Assembly (NCBI RefSeq): GCF_017310035.1 | Contig: NZ_CP022296.1 | Coordinates: 1,426,001-1,490,000, forward strand | Direction of reading: 5' to 3' | DNA from: Nocardioides sp. S5 | GTDB taxonomy: Bacteria; Actinomycetota; Actinomycetes; Propionibacteriales; Nocardioidaceae | Length of the DNA stretch: 64,000 nt | Notes under the pieces: model-generated | Database searches by the model: none | Told to the model about the DNA's origin: nothing | Seen by the model: the letters and a program-made list of their open reading frames with translations, nothing else | Part shown: in pieces, positions 31,647-40,427 of the stretch | How the letters are laid out: every line of letters starts with the position of its first letter | Position numbering within the stretch: position 1 is the first letter of the stretch | Made by a program: the position numbers and the translations under genes

Positions 31647-32636
31647 TCAGGACGGGGCGGCCGCCCGCAGCTTCTCCAGCAGCGGGCCGGCCGCCTCGTC
31701 GAGGAAGCGGTCCTGCCCCTCGTCACCCACCTGCACGAGGGCGACGTCGGTGAAGCCCGCTCCCCAGTAGGCCGACACGGCCTCGACGATCGCGTCGAGG
31801 TCGGGCCCGCAGGGGATCGAGTCGGCCACGTCCTCGGGCCGCACGAAGGTGGTCGCGGCGGAGAACCCGGCCGGTGTCGGGAGGTCGGCGTTGACCGACC
31901 AGCCGCCGGCGAACCAGCGGAACTGCTCGTGCGCCCGGGCGATCGCCGCGTCCCGGTCGGGGTCCCAGCAGATCGGGATCTGTCCGATCGCGCGGGCGTC
32001 GGTGCCGATGCGCGGGGCGCCCTCGGCGTCGTTCCACGACTCGACGATCTCGGCCTTCGGCTCCACCGCGACGAGGTGGTCGGCCAGCGGGGCGAATCGC
32101 GCGATGGCGCGGTCCCCGGCGACGGCGACACCGATGGCGACGCCGTGCTCGGGCACGTCCCAGATGCGCGCGGAGTCGACCTGGAAGAAGTCGCCCCGGT
32201 GGTCGGTGAGCTCGCCGGTGTGCAGCGCGCGGATCACCTCGATCGCCTCGGCGAGCATGTCCTGACGCTCGGCGATCGCGGGCCATCCCTCGCCGACGAC
32301 GTGCTCGTTGAGGTTCTCGCCGCTGCCCAGGCCGAGGGTGAAGCGCCCCTCGGCCAGGAGCTGCAGGGTCGCGGCCTTCTGCGCCACGACGGCGGGGTGG
32401 TAGCGCAGGGTCGGGCACGTCACGTACGTCATCAGGCCGACGTCGCTGGTCGCCTGCGCCACCGCGCCGAGGACCGTCCAGGCGTACGGCGCGTGCCCCT
32501 GCTCGGTGAGCCACGGGGAGTAGTGGTCGCTCATCACCTCGAAGTCGAAGCCGACCCGCTCGGCGGCGACGGCGTACGACACCAGCTCGCGCGGACCGCT
32601 CTGCTCGGTCATCAACGTGTACCCGAAACGCGTCAT
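31647..32636 (-). CDS. F420-dependent LLM-class oxidoreductase (TIGR03557-like)
   Basis: 329 residues. FGYTLMTEQSGPRELVSYAV, MSDHYSPWLTEQGHAPYAW and LGLGSGENLNEHVVG follow the F420-dependent glucose-6-phosphate dehydrogenase-like subgroup of luciferase-fold enzymes, including the NEHV motif. It would use reduced or oxidised coenzyme F420 as hydride carrier, a cofactor typical of actinobacteria. Converges on the previous LLM gene with 6 bases between stops. Substrate unknown. Confidence 0.85.
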   Translation of the reverse strand: MTRFGYTLMTEQSGPRELVSYAVAAERVGFDFEVMSDHYSPWLTEQGHAPYAWTVLGAVAQATSDVGLMTYVTCPTLRYHPAVVAQKAATLQLLAEGRFTLGLGSGENLNEHVVGEGWPAIAERQDMLAEAIEVIRALHTGELTDHRGDFFQVDSARIWDVPEHGVAIGVAVAGDRAIARFAPLADHLVAVEPKAEIVESWNDAEGAPRIGTDARAIGQIPICWDPDRDAAIARAHEQFRWFAGGWSVNADLPTPAGFSAATTFVRPEDVADSIPCGPDLDAIVEAVSAYWGAGFTDVALVQVGDEGQDRFLDEAAGPLLEKLRAAAPS

Positions 32637-32720
32637 GTGTCGACGTTAGCCACCTCGCCGCGACCGCCCACCACCCGCTCAGGTGAGCCCGCGTCAGGTG
32701 GGCGGTGCTTGTCTGTAGCC

Positions 32721-32933
32721 ATGGACAACACCGACGGACAGGACCCGAAGACCGACCAGGACGGCAACGAGGGCCAGGTCTCGGAGACGGCCTCCGAGTT
32801 CGGGGAGCCGATCAGCTCCGGCGACTCCGTGGCCGGCCAGCCGGGGCAGGAGTCCGGCGAGGTCGACGAGGGTGCGCAGGGACCGAACGCGATCCCGGAC
32901 GACCCGACGGGGGAGCACCCGCACAAGCCGTGA
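32721..32933 (+). CDS. Small acidic hypothetical protein
   Basis: 70 residues, MDNTDGQDPKTDQDGNEGQV at the start: a disordered, Asp/Glu/Gly-rich peptide with no domain. ATG 32721 is the only good start. It precedes the SDR gene by 20 bp in the same direction. Similar small acidic proteins are common near stress genes in this genus, but function is unknown. Confidence 0.5.
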   Translation: MDNTDGQDPKTDQDGNEGQVSETASEFGEPISSGDSVAGQPGQESGEVDEGAQGPNAIPDDPTGEHPHKP

Positions 32934-32953
32934 GCATGCGGTAGGAACGTGCC

Positions 32954-33610
32954 ATGAGCAGACCCGTGGTCGTGGTGGTCGGAGCCGGTCCCGGCGTGAG
33001 CGGGTCGGTGGCTCGACGCTTCGCCGAGGAGGGCTACGACGTCGCTCTCCTCGGCCAGGACCAGGAGGTCATCGACGCGCTCGTGCCCGATCTCGAGGCC
33101 CGCGGCGCGACGGTGGGCCACGCGGTCGCCGACGTCACCGACGAGCAGGCCGCACGCGACGCCGTACGCCGCTTCGGTGAGCACACGGGTCGCATCGACG
33201 TGCTGCACTTCAACCCCAGCGCCTGGCGCGAGGCGGACCCGCTGGCGCTCACGGTCGCCGAGCTGCTGGAGGACGTGGCGCTCGGTGTCGGGGCGCTGCT
33301 CACCGTCGTGCAGGCGGCGCGGCCGTACCTGTCGGCGGGCGCTCGCATCAGCGTCACCGGGAGCATGGCGGCCGACGAGCCCTGGTCGGGGGCGGCGTCG
33401 CTGGGTGTGCAGAAGGCTGGCGTGCGCAACCTCGTGCACAGCCTCGACCAGGCGCTGGCGCCGGACGGGATCCGTGCCGTCTCGGTGACCGTGCGCGGCG
33501 CCCTGTCCCGCGAGGGCGCCTTCACCCCCGACCGTGTCGCCGACGCGATCTGGTCGGCCGTCGCGCGCGACGAGGACGGGTGGACCAGCGAGGTTCCCTA
33601 CGGTGGCTAG
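32954..33610 (+). CDS. Short-chain dehydrogenase-like protein lacking the catalytic Tyr
   Basis: 218 residues with a Rossmann start VVVVGAGPGVSGSVARRFAE and a typical SDR second half (RISVTGSMAADEP). The active-site Y-x3-K motif reads LGVQK, with Leu in place of Tyr, and the glycine motif is GxxxGxS rather than GxxxGxG. It is therefore an atypical SDR that may bind the nucleotide without normal catalysis. It overlaps the rhodanese gene that follows. Confidence 0.8.
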   Translation: MSRPVVVVVGAGPGVSGSVARRFAEEGYDVALLGQDQEVIDALVPDLEARGATVGHAVADVTDEQAARDAVRRFGEHTGRIDVLHFNPSAWREADPLALTVAELLEDVALGVGALLTVVQAARPYLSAGARISVTGSMAADEPWSGAASLGVQKAGVRNLVHSLDQALAPDGIRAVSVTVRGALSREGAFTPDRVADAIWSAVARDEDGWTSEVPYGG

Positions 33611-34055
33611 TCTCGATGACGTGCAGTCCAGCCACCCGACCCGTCGTCCCACCAGTCGTCTCGCCGCGCTCGCGTCGGTGGCGGTCCTGCTCGTCGGCGC
33701 TGCGGCGTGCGGCGCGGACGACCCCGCGCAGCCTGCCGACTCGGCCTCGACGTCGGCGGCCGAGAGCGCGGCACCGATCCCGGCTGCGGACGCGCTCGCC
33801 CTCGTGGCCGACGGGGCCGAGGTGATCGACGTACGCACCCCCGAGGAGTTCGACGCCGGGCACATCGACGGCGCGGTCAACATCGACTACCAGGCCGATG
33901 ACTTCGCCGACCGGGTCGAGGAGCTGTCGCGCAAGGCGTCGTACGTCGTCTACTGCGCGTCGGGGCGACGCGCGACCGGCGCGGTCGAGCAGATGCGCGA
34001 CCTCGGCTTCACCGACGTCGTCAACGGCGGGGGCTACACCGACCTCGCCAGCTGA
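33603..34055 (+). CDS. Rhodanese-domain lipoprotein
   Basis: 150 residues from GTG 33603. The N terminus (TRRPTSRLAALASVAVLLVG followed by AAAC) is a lipoprotein signal with the cleavable Cys at about residue 38. A Ser/Ala linker leads to a rhodanese domain: VIDVRTPEEFDAGHIDGAVN and YVVYCASGRRATGA, where the Cys would carry persulfide sulfur. It would act outside the membrane in sulfur transfer or thiol repair. A GTG at 33621 is an alternative start. It overlaps the SDR stop, so the two are probably co-transcribed. Confidence 0.82.
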   Translation: MASLDDVQSSHPTRRPTSRLAALASVAVLLVGAAACGADDPAQPADSASTSAAESAAPIPAADALALVADGAEVIDVRTPEEFDAGHIDGAVNIDYQADDFADRVEELSRKASYVVYCASGRRATGAVEQMRDLGFTDVVNGGGYTDLAS

Positions 34056-34070
34056 GCCGGCTGGCGGGCG

Positions 34071-34289
34071 TCAGCGCTTGCGACCCCAGAGCAGGTAGGC
34101 GATCGGGCCGACGGGCTGCACCGACAGGGCCGGCGCCCACAGCAGCTTGGGGCCGCGCACGAGCGCGGCGGGGCGCTGCTTGAGGTCCCTCGCGCACCAG
34201 GCGGTGACGGCGACCTCGACGACCCCCGCCACGACGACGAGCTTCCTCTGCGCGGGCGTCATGTCGCCCCAGGACTTCTTCTGTGCCAT
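34071..34289 (-). CDS. Small membrane protein, PLDc_N-like
   Basis: 72 residues from ATG 34289. One N-terminal helix (LVVVAGVVEVAVTAW) and the C-terminal motif LWAPALSVQPVGPIAYLLWG with a final GRKR match the phospholipase D-nuclease N-terminal-like small membrane family (PLDc_N). The ATG with a upstream purine-rich site decides the start. Function unknown. Confidence 0.75.
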   Translation of the reverse strand: MAQKKSWGDMTPAQRKLVVVAGVVEVAVTAWCARDLKQRPAALVRGPKLLWAPALSVQPVGPIAYLLWGRKR

Positions 34290-34410
34290 GACCGAACCGT
34301 ACTCGGGGCCGCTCGGCTCACGCGGCACGCCGGCGGGGGTGGGGCGGTGCGTGAGACACCTTTCGAGCCCGCAGGACCTGCGTCGCACCGCTCCTCGCAG
34401 GGATCGGAGC

Positions 34411-36429
34411 TCAGGCCTCCTTGGCGACCAGCGTCAGCACGTCGTACGTCGCGACCGGCTCGTCGTCGCCGTTGACCACGAGCGCGTCCCAGCGGACCTC
34501 GCCGTAGTCGGCCGAGGAGCGCGGGGTGATCTGCTTGACCGTCAGCGTGACCCGGATCGCGTCGCCGGCCTTGACCGGGGTGAGGAACCGCAGGTTGTCC
34601 ACGCCGAAGTTGGCCAGCACCGGACCGGGCGCCGGGTCGACGAACAGGCCGGCCGCCATCGACACGATGAGGTAGCCGTGCGCGACGATCCCGCCGAAGA
34701 GCGGGTTCTGCGCCGCGGCCTCGGGGTCGGTGTGGGCGTAGAACGTGTCGCCGGTGAAGTCGGAGAAGTGGTCGATGTCCTCGAGCGAGATCACCCGCGG
34801 CTCGGACACGATCGTGTCGCCGATCGCGAGCGTGGCCAGCGAGTGGCGGAAGGGGTGCTCGGGAGTGACATTGCGCTGCGAGCCCCGCGTCCAGCGCCCG
34901 GTGATCGCCGTGAGCATGTCGGGGGATGCCTGGATGGCCGAGCGCTGCATGTGGTGCAGCACGCCGCGTACGCCGCCCAGCTCCTCGCCGCCGCCGGCGC
35001 GGCCGGGGCCGCCGTGCACCAGCATCGGCAGGGGCGAGCCGTGGCCGGTCGACTCGGCCGCGTCGTCACGGTCGAGGACCAGGATGCGGCCGTGCCACGG
35101 GGCCAGGCCGAGGACGAGGGAGCGGGCGACGGCCGGGTCGTGGGTCACGACCGAGCCGACGAGCGAGCCCTTGCCGCGCGCGGCCAGGGTGATCGCCTCG
35201 TCGAGCGAGTCGTACGTCATCACGGTCGACACGGGGCCGAAGGGCTCCACGTCGTGCGGCTCGACGGCGCCGGCGCGGGCCCGCAGCAGCACCGGCGACA
35301 TGAAGGCGCCGCGTTCGGCGTCGCCGGCGACCTCGCCCTCGTCGAGCACCACGTCGCACGACGAGCGCAGCGCCTCGACGGCCTTGCGGACCTCCTGGCG
35401 CTGACCGAGCGAGGCCAGCGGGCCCATCCGGACGGACTCGTCGTCGGGGTGCCCGACCGTGGTGGAGGTTAGCCTCGACCGGATCGCCTCGGTCACGTCG
35501 TCGGCGACCGCGGCCGGCACGATGACACGTCGGATGGCCGTGCACTTCTGCCCAGCCTTGGCGGTCATCTCGGTGACGACACTCTTGACGAACAGGTCCC
35601 ACTCGGGGTCCCCGGGGGCGACGTCGGGGCCGAGCACGGAGCAGTTGAGCGAGTCGGCCTCGACCTGGAGCTGCACGCCCCCGTGCAGCACGGACGGGTG
35701 CTGGCGCAGGATGCCGGCGGTGTGCGCCGAGCCGGTGAAGGCCACCGAGTCCTGCACGCCGAGGTGGTCGAGGAGGTCGCCGGCCGAGCCCGACAAAAGC
35801 TGGAGCGACCCCTCGGGCAGGATGCCCGACTCGATGATCCGGCGCACGACCAGCTCGGTGAGGTACGCCGTCTGGCTGGCCGGCTTGACGAGCGAGGGGA
35901 GCCCGGCGACGAAGGCCGGGGCGAGCTTCTCGAGCATGCCCCACACGGGGAAGTTGAAGGCATTGATCTGCACCGCCACGCCCGGGCGCGAGGTGTAGAC
36001 GTGCTGGCCCATGAAGATGCCGGTGCGGCCGAGCTGCTCGAGGTCGCCGTCGCACACGACGACGTCGTTGGGCAGCTCGCGGCGGCTCTTGGAGGAGTAG
36101 CTGAAGACCGTGCCGAAACCGCCGTCGATGTCGATCATCGAGTCGCGCCGCGTCGCGCCGGTGCGCAACGACAGCTCGTAGAGCTCGTCCTTGAGCCCGG
36201 TCAGGTGGGTGGCGAGCTCCTTCAGGAGCAGGGCGCGCTCGTGGAAGGTCAGCGCGCGGATGGCTGGGCCGCCCACGGTGCGGGCGTGGTGGGCCATCGC
36301 GCCGAGGTCGAGGCCGGCGCTGGAGATGCGCGCGACCTCCTCGCCCGTGGAGGCGTCCAGCAGTGGGTCGCCCTCAGCGGTGGAGGTGAACCAGCGTCCT
36401 GCGGCGTAGCTCTCGAGCAAACGGGTCAC
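34411..36429 (-). CDS. paaZ: PaaZ, bifunctional oxepin-CoA hydrolase / aldehyde dehydrogenase
   Basis: 672 residues. Residues about 1-520 are an aldehyde dehydrogenase with QVEADSLN (catalytic Glu) and GQKCTAIRR (catalytic Cys). Residues about 540-672 form a MaoC-like hot-dog hydratase with SDFTGDTFYAHTD and GGIVAHGYLIVSMAAGLFVD. PaaZ opens the oxepin ring of 2-oxepin-2(3H)-ylideneacetyl-CoA and oxidises the resulting semialdehyde in the cytosol. GTG 36429 (VTRLLESYAAG) is used because it begins the family-conserved N terminus. It is divergent from paaA, with a PaaR-type palindrome between them. Confidence 0.95.
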   Translation of the reverse strand: MTRLLESYAAGRWFTSTAEGDPLLDASTGEEVARISSAGLDLGAMAHHARTVGGPAIRALTFHERALLLKELATHLTGLKDELYELSLRTGATRRDSMIDIDGGFGTVFSYSSKSRRELPNDVVVCDGDLEQLGRTGIFMGQHVYTSRPGVAVQINAFNFPVWGMLEKLAPAFVAGLPSLVKPASQTAYLTELVVRRIIESGILPEGSLQLLSGSAGDLLDHLGVQDSVAFTGSAHTAGILRQHPSVLHGGVQLQVEADSLNCSVLGPDVAPGDPEWDLFVKSVVTEMTAKAGQKCTAIRRVIVPAAVADDVTEAIRSRLTSTTVGHPDDESVRMGPLASLGQRQEVRKAVEALRSSCDVVLDEGEVAGDAERGAFMSPVLLRARAGAVEPHDVEPFGPVSTVMTYDSLDEAITLAARGKGSLVGSVVTHDPAVARSLVLGLAPWHGRILVLDRDDAAESTGHGSPLPMLVHGGPGRAGGGEELGGVRGVLHHMQRSAIQASPDMLTAITGRWTRGSQRNVTPEHPFRHSLATLAIGDTIVSEPRVISLEDIDHFSDFTGDTFYAHTDPEAAAQNPLFGGIVAHGYLIVSMAAGLFVDPAPGPVLANFGVDNLRFLTPVKAGDAIRVTLTVKQITPRSSADYGEVRWDALVVNGDDEPVATYDVLTLVAKEA

Positions 36430-36516
36430 GACGACTCCATCGGGTCCGGGGGAGGGGCGGGGCACGCGGGCGCTCCCCGGGTGCTTGCACGCACGGGGCG
36501 CGTCGTGCAAAAGTAA

Positions 36517-36536
36517 TACAGACCGTTCGGTCAGTA
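36517..36536. promoter_or_regulatory. TetR/PaaR-type operator in the paaZ-paaA divergent promoter
   Basis: TACAGACCGTTCGGTCAGTA is an imperfect palindrome around GACCG-TT-CGGTC. The right half CGGTCAGT and left half ACAGACCG agree with the half-sites I recall for actinobacterial PaaR (ACTNACCG/CGGTNAGT), but with a two-base rather than six-base centre. It is well placed for control of both directions by the TetR protein at 40786. Confidence 0.75.
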
Positions 36537-36558
36537 AAGCCCATCCGGAGGAGGAGCG

Positions 36559-37524
36559 GTGACCACGAGCGACACGGCGACCGACGCCCAGCTGTCCGCG
36601 CTGGAGACGCGCTTCGAGGACACGATCGCGCGCAGCGAGCGCATCGAGCCCCGCGACTGGATGCCGGAGGGCTATCGCAAGACCCTCGTGCGCCAGATCG
36701 CCCAGCACGCGCACAGCGAGATCATCGGCATGCAGCCGGAGGGCAACTGGATCACCCGCGCCCCGAGCCTGCGCCGCAAGGCGATCCTGCTGGCCAAGGT
36801 GCAGGACGAGGCCGGCCACGGGCTCTACCTCTACTCCGCCGCGGAGACCCTCGGTGTCTCGCGCGGCGAGCTCACCGAGATGCTCATCGAGGGCCGCCAG
36901 AAGTACTCCTCGATCTTCAACTACCCGACGCTGTCCTATGCCGACGTCGGCACGATCGGCTGGCTGGTCGACGGTGCGGCGATCTGCAACCAGGTGCCGC
37001 TGTGCCGCACGTCGTACGGCCCCTACGGCCGCGCCATGATCCGGGTGTGCAAGGAGGAGTCCTTCCACCAGCGCCAGGGCTACGAGCTGCTGATGACGAT
37101 GATGCAGGGCACCGACGAGCAGCGCGCGATGGTGCAGGAGTCGGTCGACCGGTTCTGGTGGCCCGCGCTGATGATGTTCGGCCCGCCCGACGAGGACTCG
37201 CCCAACACTGCGCAGTCGATGGCGTGGGGGATCAAGCGCAACACCAACGACGACCTCCGCCAGCGCTTCGTCGACATGTCCGTGCCGCAGGCCGAGGCCC
37301 TCGGCGTCACCTTCCCCGACCCCGACCTGACGTGGAACGCCGAGCGCGGGCACCACGACTTCGGCGAGCCCGACTGGGACGAGTTCATGCAGGTCGTGAA
37401 GGGCAACGGTCCCTGCAACGCCCAGCGCATCGCCCATCGCCGCGCAGCCCACGAGGACGGCGCCTGGGTCCGGGAGGCGGCCCTGGCCTTCGCCGACCGG
37501 CAGCGAGAGGCGGCGCGCGCATGA
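36559..37524 (+). CDS. paaA: PaaA, catalytic subunit of phenylacetyl-CoA 1,2-epoxidase
   Basis: 321 residues, the usual length. The di-iron ligands sit in [19 protein letters not shown] and [13 protein letters not shown] (E-x2-H motifs of the ferritin-like fold). PaaA forms the active site where phenylacetyl-CoA is epoxidised to ring-1,2-epoxyphenylacetyl-CoA with O2 and electrons from PaaE. GTG 36559 is preceded by GGAGGAG. Its stop overlaps paaB by 4 bases (ATGA). First gene of the rightward operon controlled from the 36517 operator. Confidence 0.96.
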   Translation: MTTSDTATDAQLSALETRFEDTIARSERIEPRDWMPEGYRKTLVRQIAQHAHSEIIGMQPEGNWITRAPSLRRKAILLAKVQDEAGHGLYLYSAAETLGVSRGELTEMLIEGRQKYSSIFNYPTLSYADVGTIGWLVDGAAICNQVPLCRTSYGPYGRAMIRVCKEESFHQRQGYELLMTMMQGTDEQRAMVQESVDRFWWPALMMFGPPDEDSPNTAQSMAWGIKRNTNDDLRQRFVDMSVPQAEALGVTFPDPDLTWNAERGHHDFGEPDWDEFMQVVKGNGPCNAQRIAHRRAAHEDGAWVREAALAFADRQREAARA

Positions 37525-37889
37525 GCGGGCAGGACTTCACCGCCGAGGGCGGCCACGGCGCGGTCCCGCTCGAGGGCGTCCCCGCGGCGAAGCCGGGGCA
37601 CGGCTCGGAGCGCGAGTGGCCCCTCTACGAGGTCTTCGTGCGCGGCAAGCGCGGGCTCAACCACGTCCACGTCGGCTCGCTGCACGCCGCCGACGACGAG
37701 ATGGCGCTGCGCCACGCCCGCGACGTCTATACCCGCCGCAACGAGGGCGTCAGCGTCTGGGTCGTGCAGGCGCGCCACGTCGCCGCGTCCAGCCCGGACG
37801 AGAAGGACGCGATGTTCGCCCCGAGTGGCGACAAGGTCTACCGCCATCCCACCTTCTACTCCATCCCCGACGACGTCCCCCACATGTGA
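37521..37889 (+). CDS. paaB: PaaB, phenylacetyl-CoA epoxidase subunit B
   Basis: 122 residues. [20 protein letters not shown] and [20 protein letters not shown] are the family signature, followed by [16 protein letters not shown]. The C-terminal [16 protein letters not shown] is nearly invariant in the family. PaaB bridges the PaaAC heterodimers in the epoxidase complex. The N-terminal 30 residues are a poorly conserved Gly/Pro-rich extension. Overlaps paaA by 4 bases. Confidence 0.95.
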   Translation: MSGQDFTAEGGHGAVPLEGVPAAKPGHGSEREWPLYEVFVRGKRGLNHVHVGSLHAADDEMALRHARDVYTRRNEGVSVWVVQARHVAASSPDEKDAMFAPSGDKVYRHPTFYSIPDDVPHM

Positions 37890-37897
37890 GGAACCCG

Positions 37898-38851
37898 ATG
37901 TCGCACCTCACCCCCGACCCCAACGAGTCCGCCGGCAGCGCCTACGACGGCCTGATCGAGCACCACGAGGTCGCCGGAGACTCCTCCCAGTGGGCCTTCG
38001 GCACGGACTTCGAGGACCCGCTGGCCGGGGTCGACACCACGGTCCCCACCGACGTCGACCCCGCGGCCCTCGCCGCGTACTGCCTCATGCTCGGCGACGA
38101 CGCGCTCGTGATGTCGCACCGGCTCTCGGAGTGGTGCAGCTGCGCCCCCGACCTCGAGGAGGACATCGCGCTGGCCAACACCGCGCTCGACCTCCTGGGC
38201 CAGGCCCGGCTCCTGCTGGCGCGGGCCGCGGCCGCCGACCCCGCCGTCGTGCCGGCGCTGCCGGAAGGCTCCCCGGTCCCGGCCGAGGACGCGCTGGCGT
38301 TCTTCCGCGACGTCGGCGACTTCCGCAACGTCCGGCTCGCGGAGGTCCCCAACGGCGACTTCGCGCACACCGTCGTGCGGCTGCTGCTCTTCTCGAGCGT
38401 GCGGCTCGCGCTCCTCGAACAGCTCGCCTCCAGCCGTGACCCGGTCCTGTCCGCCATCGCGGTCAAGGGCGTCAAGGAGCTGGCCTACCACCGCGACTAC
38501 GCCGGTCGCTGGTTCCTCACCCTCGCCCAGGGCACGGAGGAGTCGCGCCGCCGCCTCGAGGCGGCACTGCGCGAGCTGTGGCCGCTCTACCCCGAGCTCC
38601 TCACCACCCACGCCGTCGAGCAGGCCGTGTCCGAGGCCGGCGTCGGCGTCGCTCCGGACTCCGTGGCGAGCGCGGTCGAGGTGGTCCTCGAGCAGGTGCT
38701 CGCCGTGAGCGAGGTCGACCGCCCCCGGGGCCAGCCGCTGGCCGGCGTACGCGGTCGCACCGGGCGCGACGGCCTGCACTCCGAGGCGCTGTCGCGGATG
38801 CTCGCCGAGATGCAGGTCGTGGCCCGCGCCCACCCCACGGGCCGGTGGTGA
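37898..38851 (+). CDS. paaC: PaaC, structural subunit of phenylacetyl-CoA epoxidase
   Basis: 317 residues of the ferritin-like fold: LAAYCLMLGDDALVMSHRLS, EEDIALANTALDLLGQARLL and VKELAYHRDYAGRWFLTLAQ. PaaC resembles PaaA but has lost most metal ligands and acts structurally. The first 45 residues are an extension relative to E. coli PaaC. ATG 37898 lies 8 bases after the paaB stop with GAGGAA upstream. Ends in a GTGA overlap with paaD. Confidence 0.95.
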   Translation: MSHLTPDPNESAGSAYDGLIEHHEVAGDSSQWAFGTDFEDPLAGVDTTVPTDVDPAALAAYCLMLGDDALVMSHRLSEWCSCAPDLEEDIALANTALDLLGQARLLLARAAAADPAVVPALPEGSPVPAEDALAFFRDVGDFRNVRLAEVPNGDFAHTVVRLLLFSSVRLALLEQLASSRDPVLSAIAVKGVKELAYHRDYAGRWFLTLAQGTEESRRRLEAALRELWPLYPELLTTHAVEQAVSEAGVGVAPDSVASAVEVVLEQVLAVSEVDRPRGQPLAGVRGRTGRDGLHSEALSRMLAEMQVVARAHPTGRW

Positions 38852-39336
38852 GGGTGCGCGCGCGTGAGGTCGCCGCGTCGGTCACCGATCCCGAGATGCC
38901 GATGCTGACGCTCGAGGACCTCGGTGTCCTGCGCGGGGTGCGCGAGGAGGCGGACGGTGTCGTCGTCACGATCACGCCCACCTACTCCGGCTGCCCGGCG
39001 ATGGCCACGATGCGCGACGACCTGGTCCACCGCCTCGCCGACGCCGGCTACTCCGCCACGGTGGAGGTCGCACTGTCCCCGGCGTGGTCCAGCGACTGGA
39101 TCACCGAGCGCGGCCGACGGGCGCTGCGCGACCACGGCCTCTCCGTTCCCGGACCCGCACCGCACCGCGCGGGACCGGTCCCGCTGACGCTCCTGCCCGT
39201 GCGCCGCGACCTCACCTGCCCGGGCTGCTCCTCGACCGAGGTGGAGCTGACCTCGGAGTTCGGCGCCACCGCCTGCAAGGCCCTCTACCGCTGCACCGCG
39301 TGCGCGGAGCCCTTCGAGCACGTCAAGGAGATCTGA
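38848..39336 (+). CDS. paaD: PaaD, Fe-S/zinc assembly protein for the epoxidase
   Basis: 162 residues. The N-terminal MIP18/DUF59 domain reads VAASVTDPEMPMLTLEDLGV and ITPTYSGCPAM. The C terminus carries four cysteines, CPGCSSTEVELTSEFGATAC-KALYRCTACAEPF, of the PaaD zinc-ribbon kind. PaaD is needed to mature the iron centres of PaaABCE. GTG 38848 overlaps the paaC stop, and the stop overlaps the paaE ATG (TGATG). Fully coupled. Confidence 0.93.
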   Translation: MRVRAREVAASVTDPEMPMLTLEDLGVLRGVREEADGVVVTITPTYSGCPAMATMRDDLVHRLADAGYSATVEVALSPAWSSDWITERGRRALRDHGLSVPGPAPHRAGPVPLTLLPVRRDLTCPGCSSTEVELTSEFGATACKALYRCTACAEPFEHVKEI

Positions 39337-40421
39337 TGACCGTCGTCGACGCCCCACGGCGCACGCGCTCGGCCGCCTTCCACACGCTCACCGTCGCGCG
39401 CGTGGAGCCGCTGACCGACGACTCTGCCGCGATCACCTTCGACGTCCCTGCTGACCTGGCAGGGGAGTACGACTTCGCGCCCGGGCAGTCGCTGACCCTG
39501 CGCCGCACGATCGAGGGGCGCGAGGAGCGCCGCACCTACTCGATCTGCGCCCCCGCGGGCGCGGCGCCGCGCATCGGCGTGCGCGAGATCCCGGACGGTC
39601 TGTTCTCCCGCTGGCTGGTCCGTGAGGTCCGCCCGGGGGACGAGGTCGACGTGCAGGTCCCCAGCGGCAGCTTCACCGTCGATCCCGCCACCGGCGGGCG
39701 GCACCTGTGCCTCGCCGCGGGCTCCGGGATCACCCCGATGCTGTCGATCGCGGGGTCCCTGCTCGCGGGCGGGGACGCCGAGGTGGCGCTGGTCTACGGC
39801 AACCGCAAGAGCTCCTCGGTGATGTTCTCCGAGGAGCTCGGCGACCTCAAGAACGCCCACGGCGCGCGCCTCCAGCTTGTGCACGTGCTGTCGCGGGAGC
39901 CGCGCGACGTCGAGCTCTTCTCCGGCCGGCTCGACGCCGACCGGATCCGGCGCATCCTGACCTCGCTGCTGCCGGTCGACCGGTTCGACCACGTGTGGCT
40001 GTGCGGGCCGTACGCCATGGTCGAGCAGGCGCGCGAGGTGCTGCGCGAGCTCGGCGTCGCCGACGAACGCGTGCACGCCGAGCTGTTCTACGTCGACGCG
40101 CCGCCGCCCGAGCTGCACCGACCCGTCGCAGTGCGCGAGGGCGCGACCACCGACGTGACGGTGGTGCTCGACGGCCTCTCGGCCACCGCGGCGCTGCCGC
40201 AGGACCAGAGCATCCTCGACAGCGCCCAGGCCACGCGCTCGGACCTGCCCTTCGCCTGCAAGGGCGGCGTGTGCGGCACCTGCCGGGCGAAGGTGGTCGA
40301 GGGCGAGGTCGACATGCGCCGCAACTACGCCCTCGAGCCCGCTGAGGTGGAGGCCGGGTTCGTCCTGACCTGCCAGAGCTTCCCGCTCGGCGACGCCGTC
40401 ACCGTCGACTTCGACGCCTAG
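39336..40421 (+). CDS. paaE: PaaE, ferredoxin-type reductase of phenylacetyl-CoA epoxidase
   Basis: 361 residues. The FNR-like FAD domain has RRTYSICAP, the NADPH domain has LAAGSGITPMLSI and VWLCGPYAMVEQA, and the C-terminal plant-type ferredoxin has CKGGVCGTCRAKV with a late Cys in FVLTCQSFP (C-x4-C-x2-C...C). It passes electrons from NADPH through FAD and [2Fe-2S] to PaaA. ATG 39336 overlaps the paaD stop by one base. Followed by paaI after 6 bases. Confidence 0.96.
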   Translation: MTVVDAPRRTRSAAFHTLTVARVEPLTDDSAAITFDVPADLAGEYDFAPGQSLTLRRTIEGREERRTYSICAPAGAAPRIGVREIPDGLFSRWLVREVRPGDEVDVQVPSGSFTVDPATGGRHLCLAAGSGITPMLSIAGSLLAGGDAEVALVYGNRKSSSVMFSEELGDLKNAHGARLQLVHVLSREPRDVELFSGRLDADRIRRILTSLLPVDRFDHVWLCGPYAMVEQAREVLRELGVADERVHAELFYVDAPPPELHRPVAVREGATTDVTVVLDGLSATAALPQDQSILDSAQATRSDLPFACKGGVCGTCRAKVVEGEVDMRRNYALEPAEVEAGFVLTCQSFPLGDAVTVDFDA

Positions 40422-40427
40422 GCCGAC

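Noticed and set aside
36430..37452. A 340-codon upstream extension of the paaZ frame on the minus strand
   Set aside because: It is the antisense shadow of paaA; the family N terminus begins at GTG 36429.
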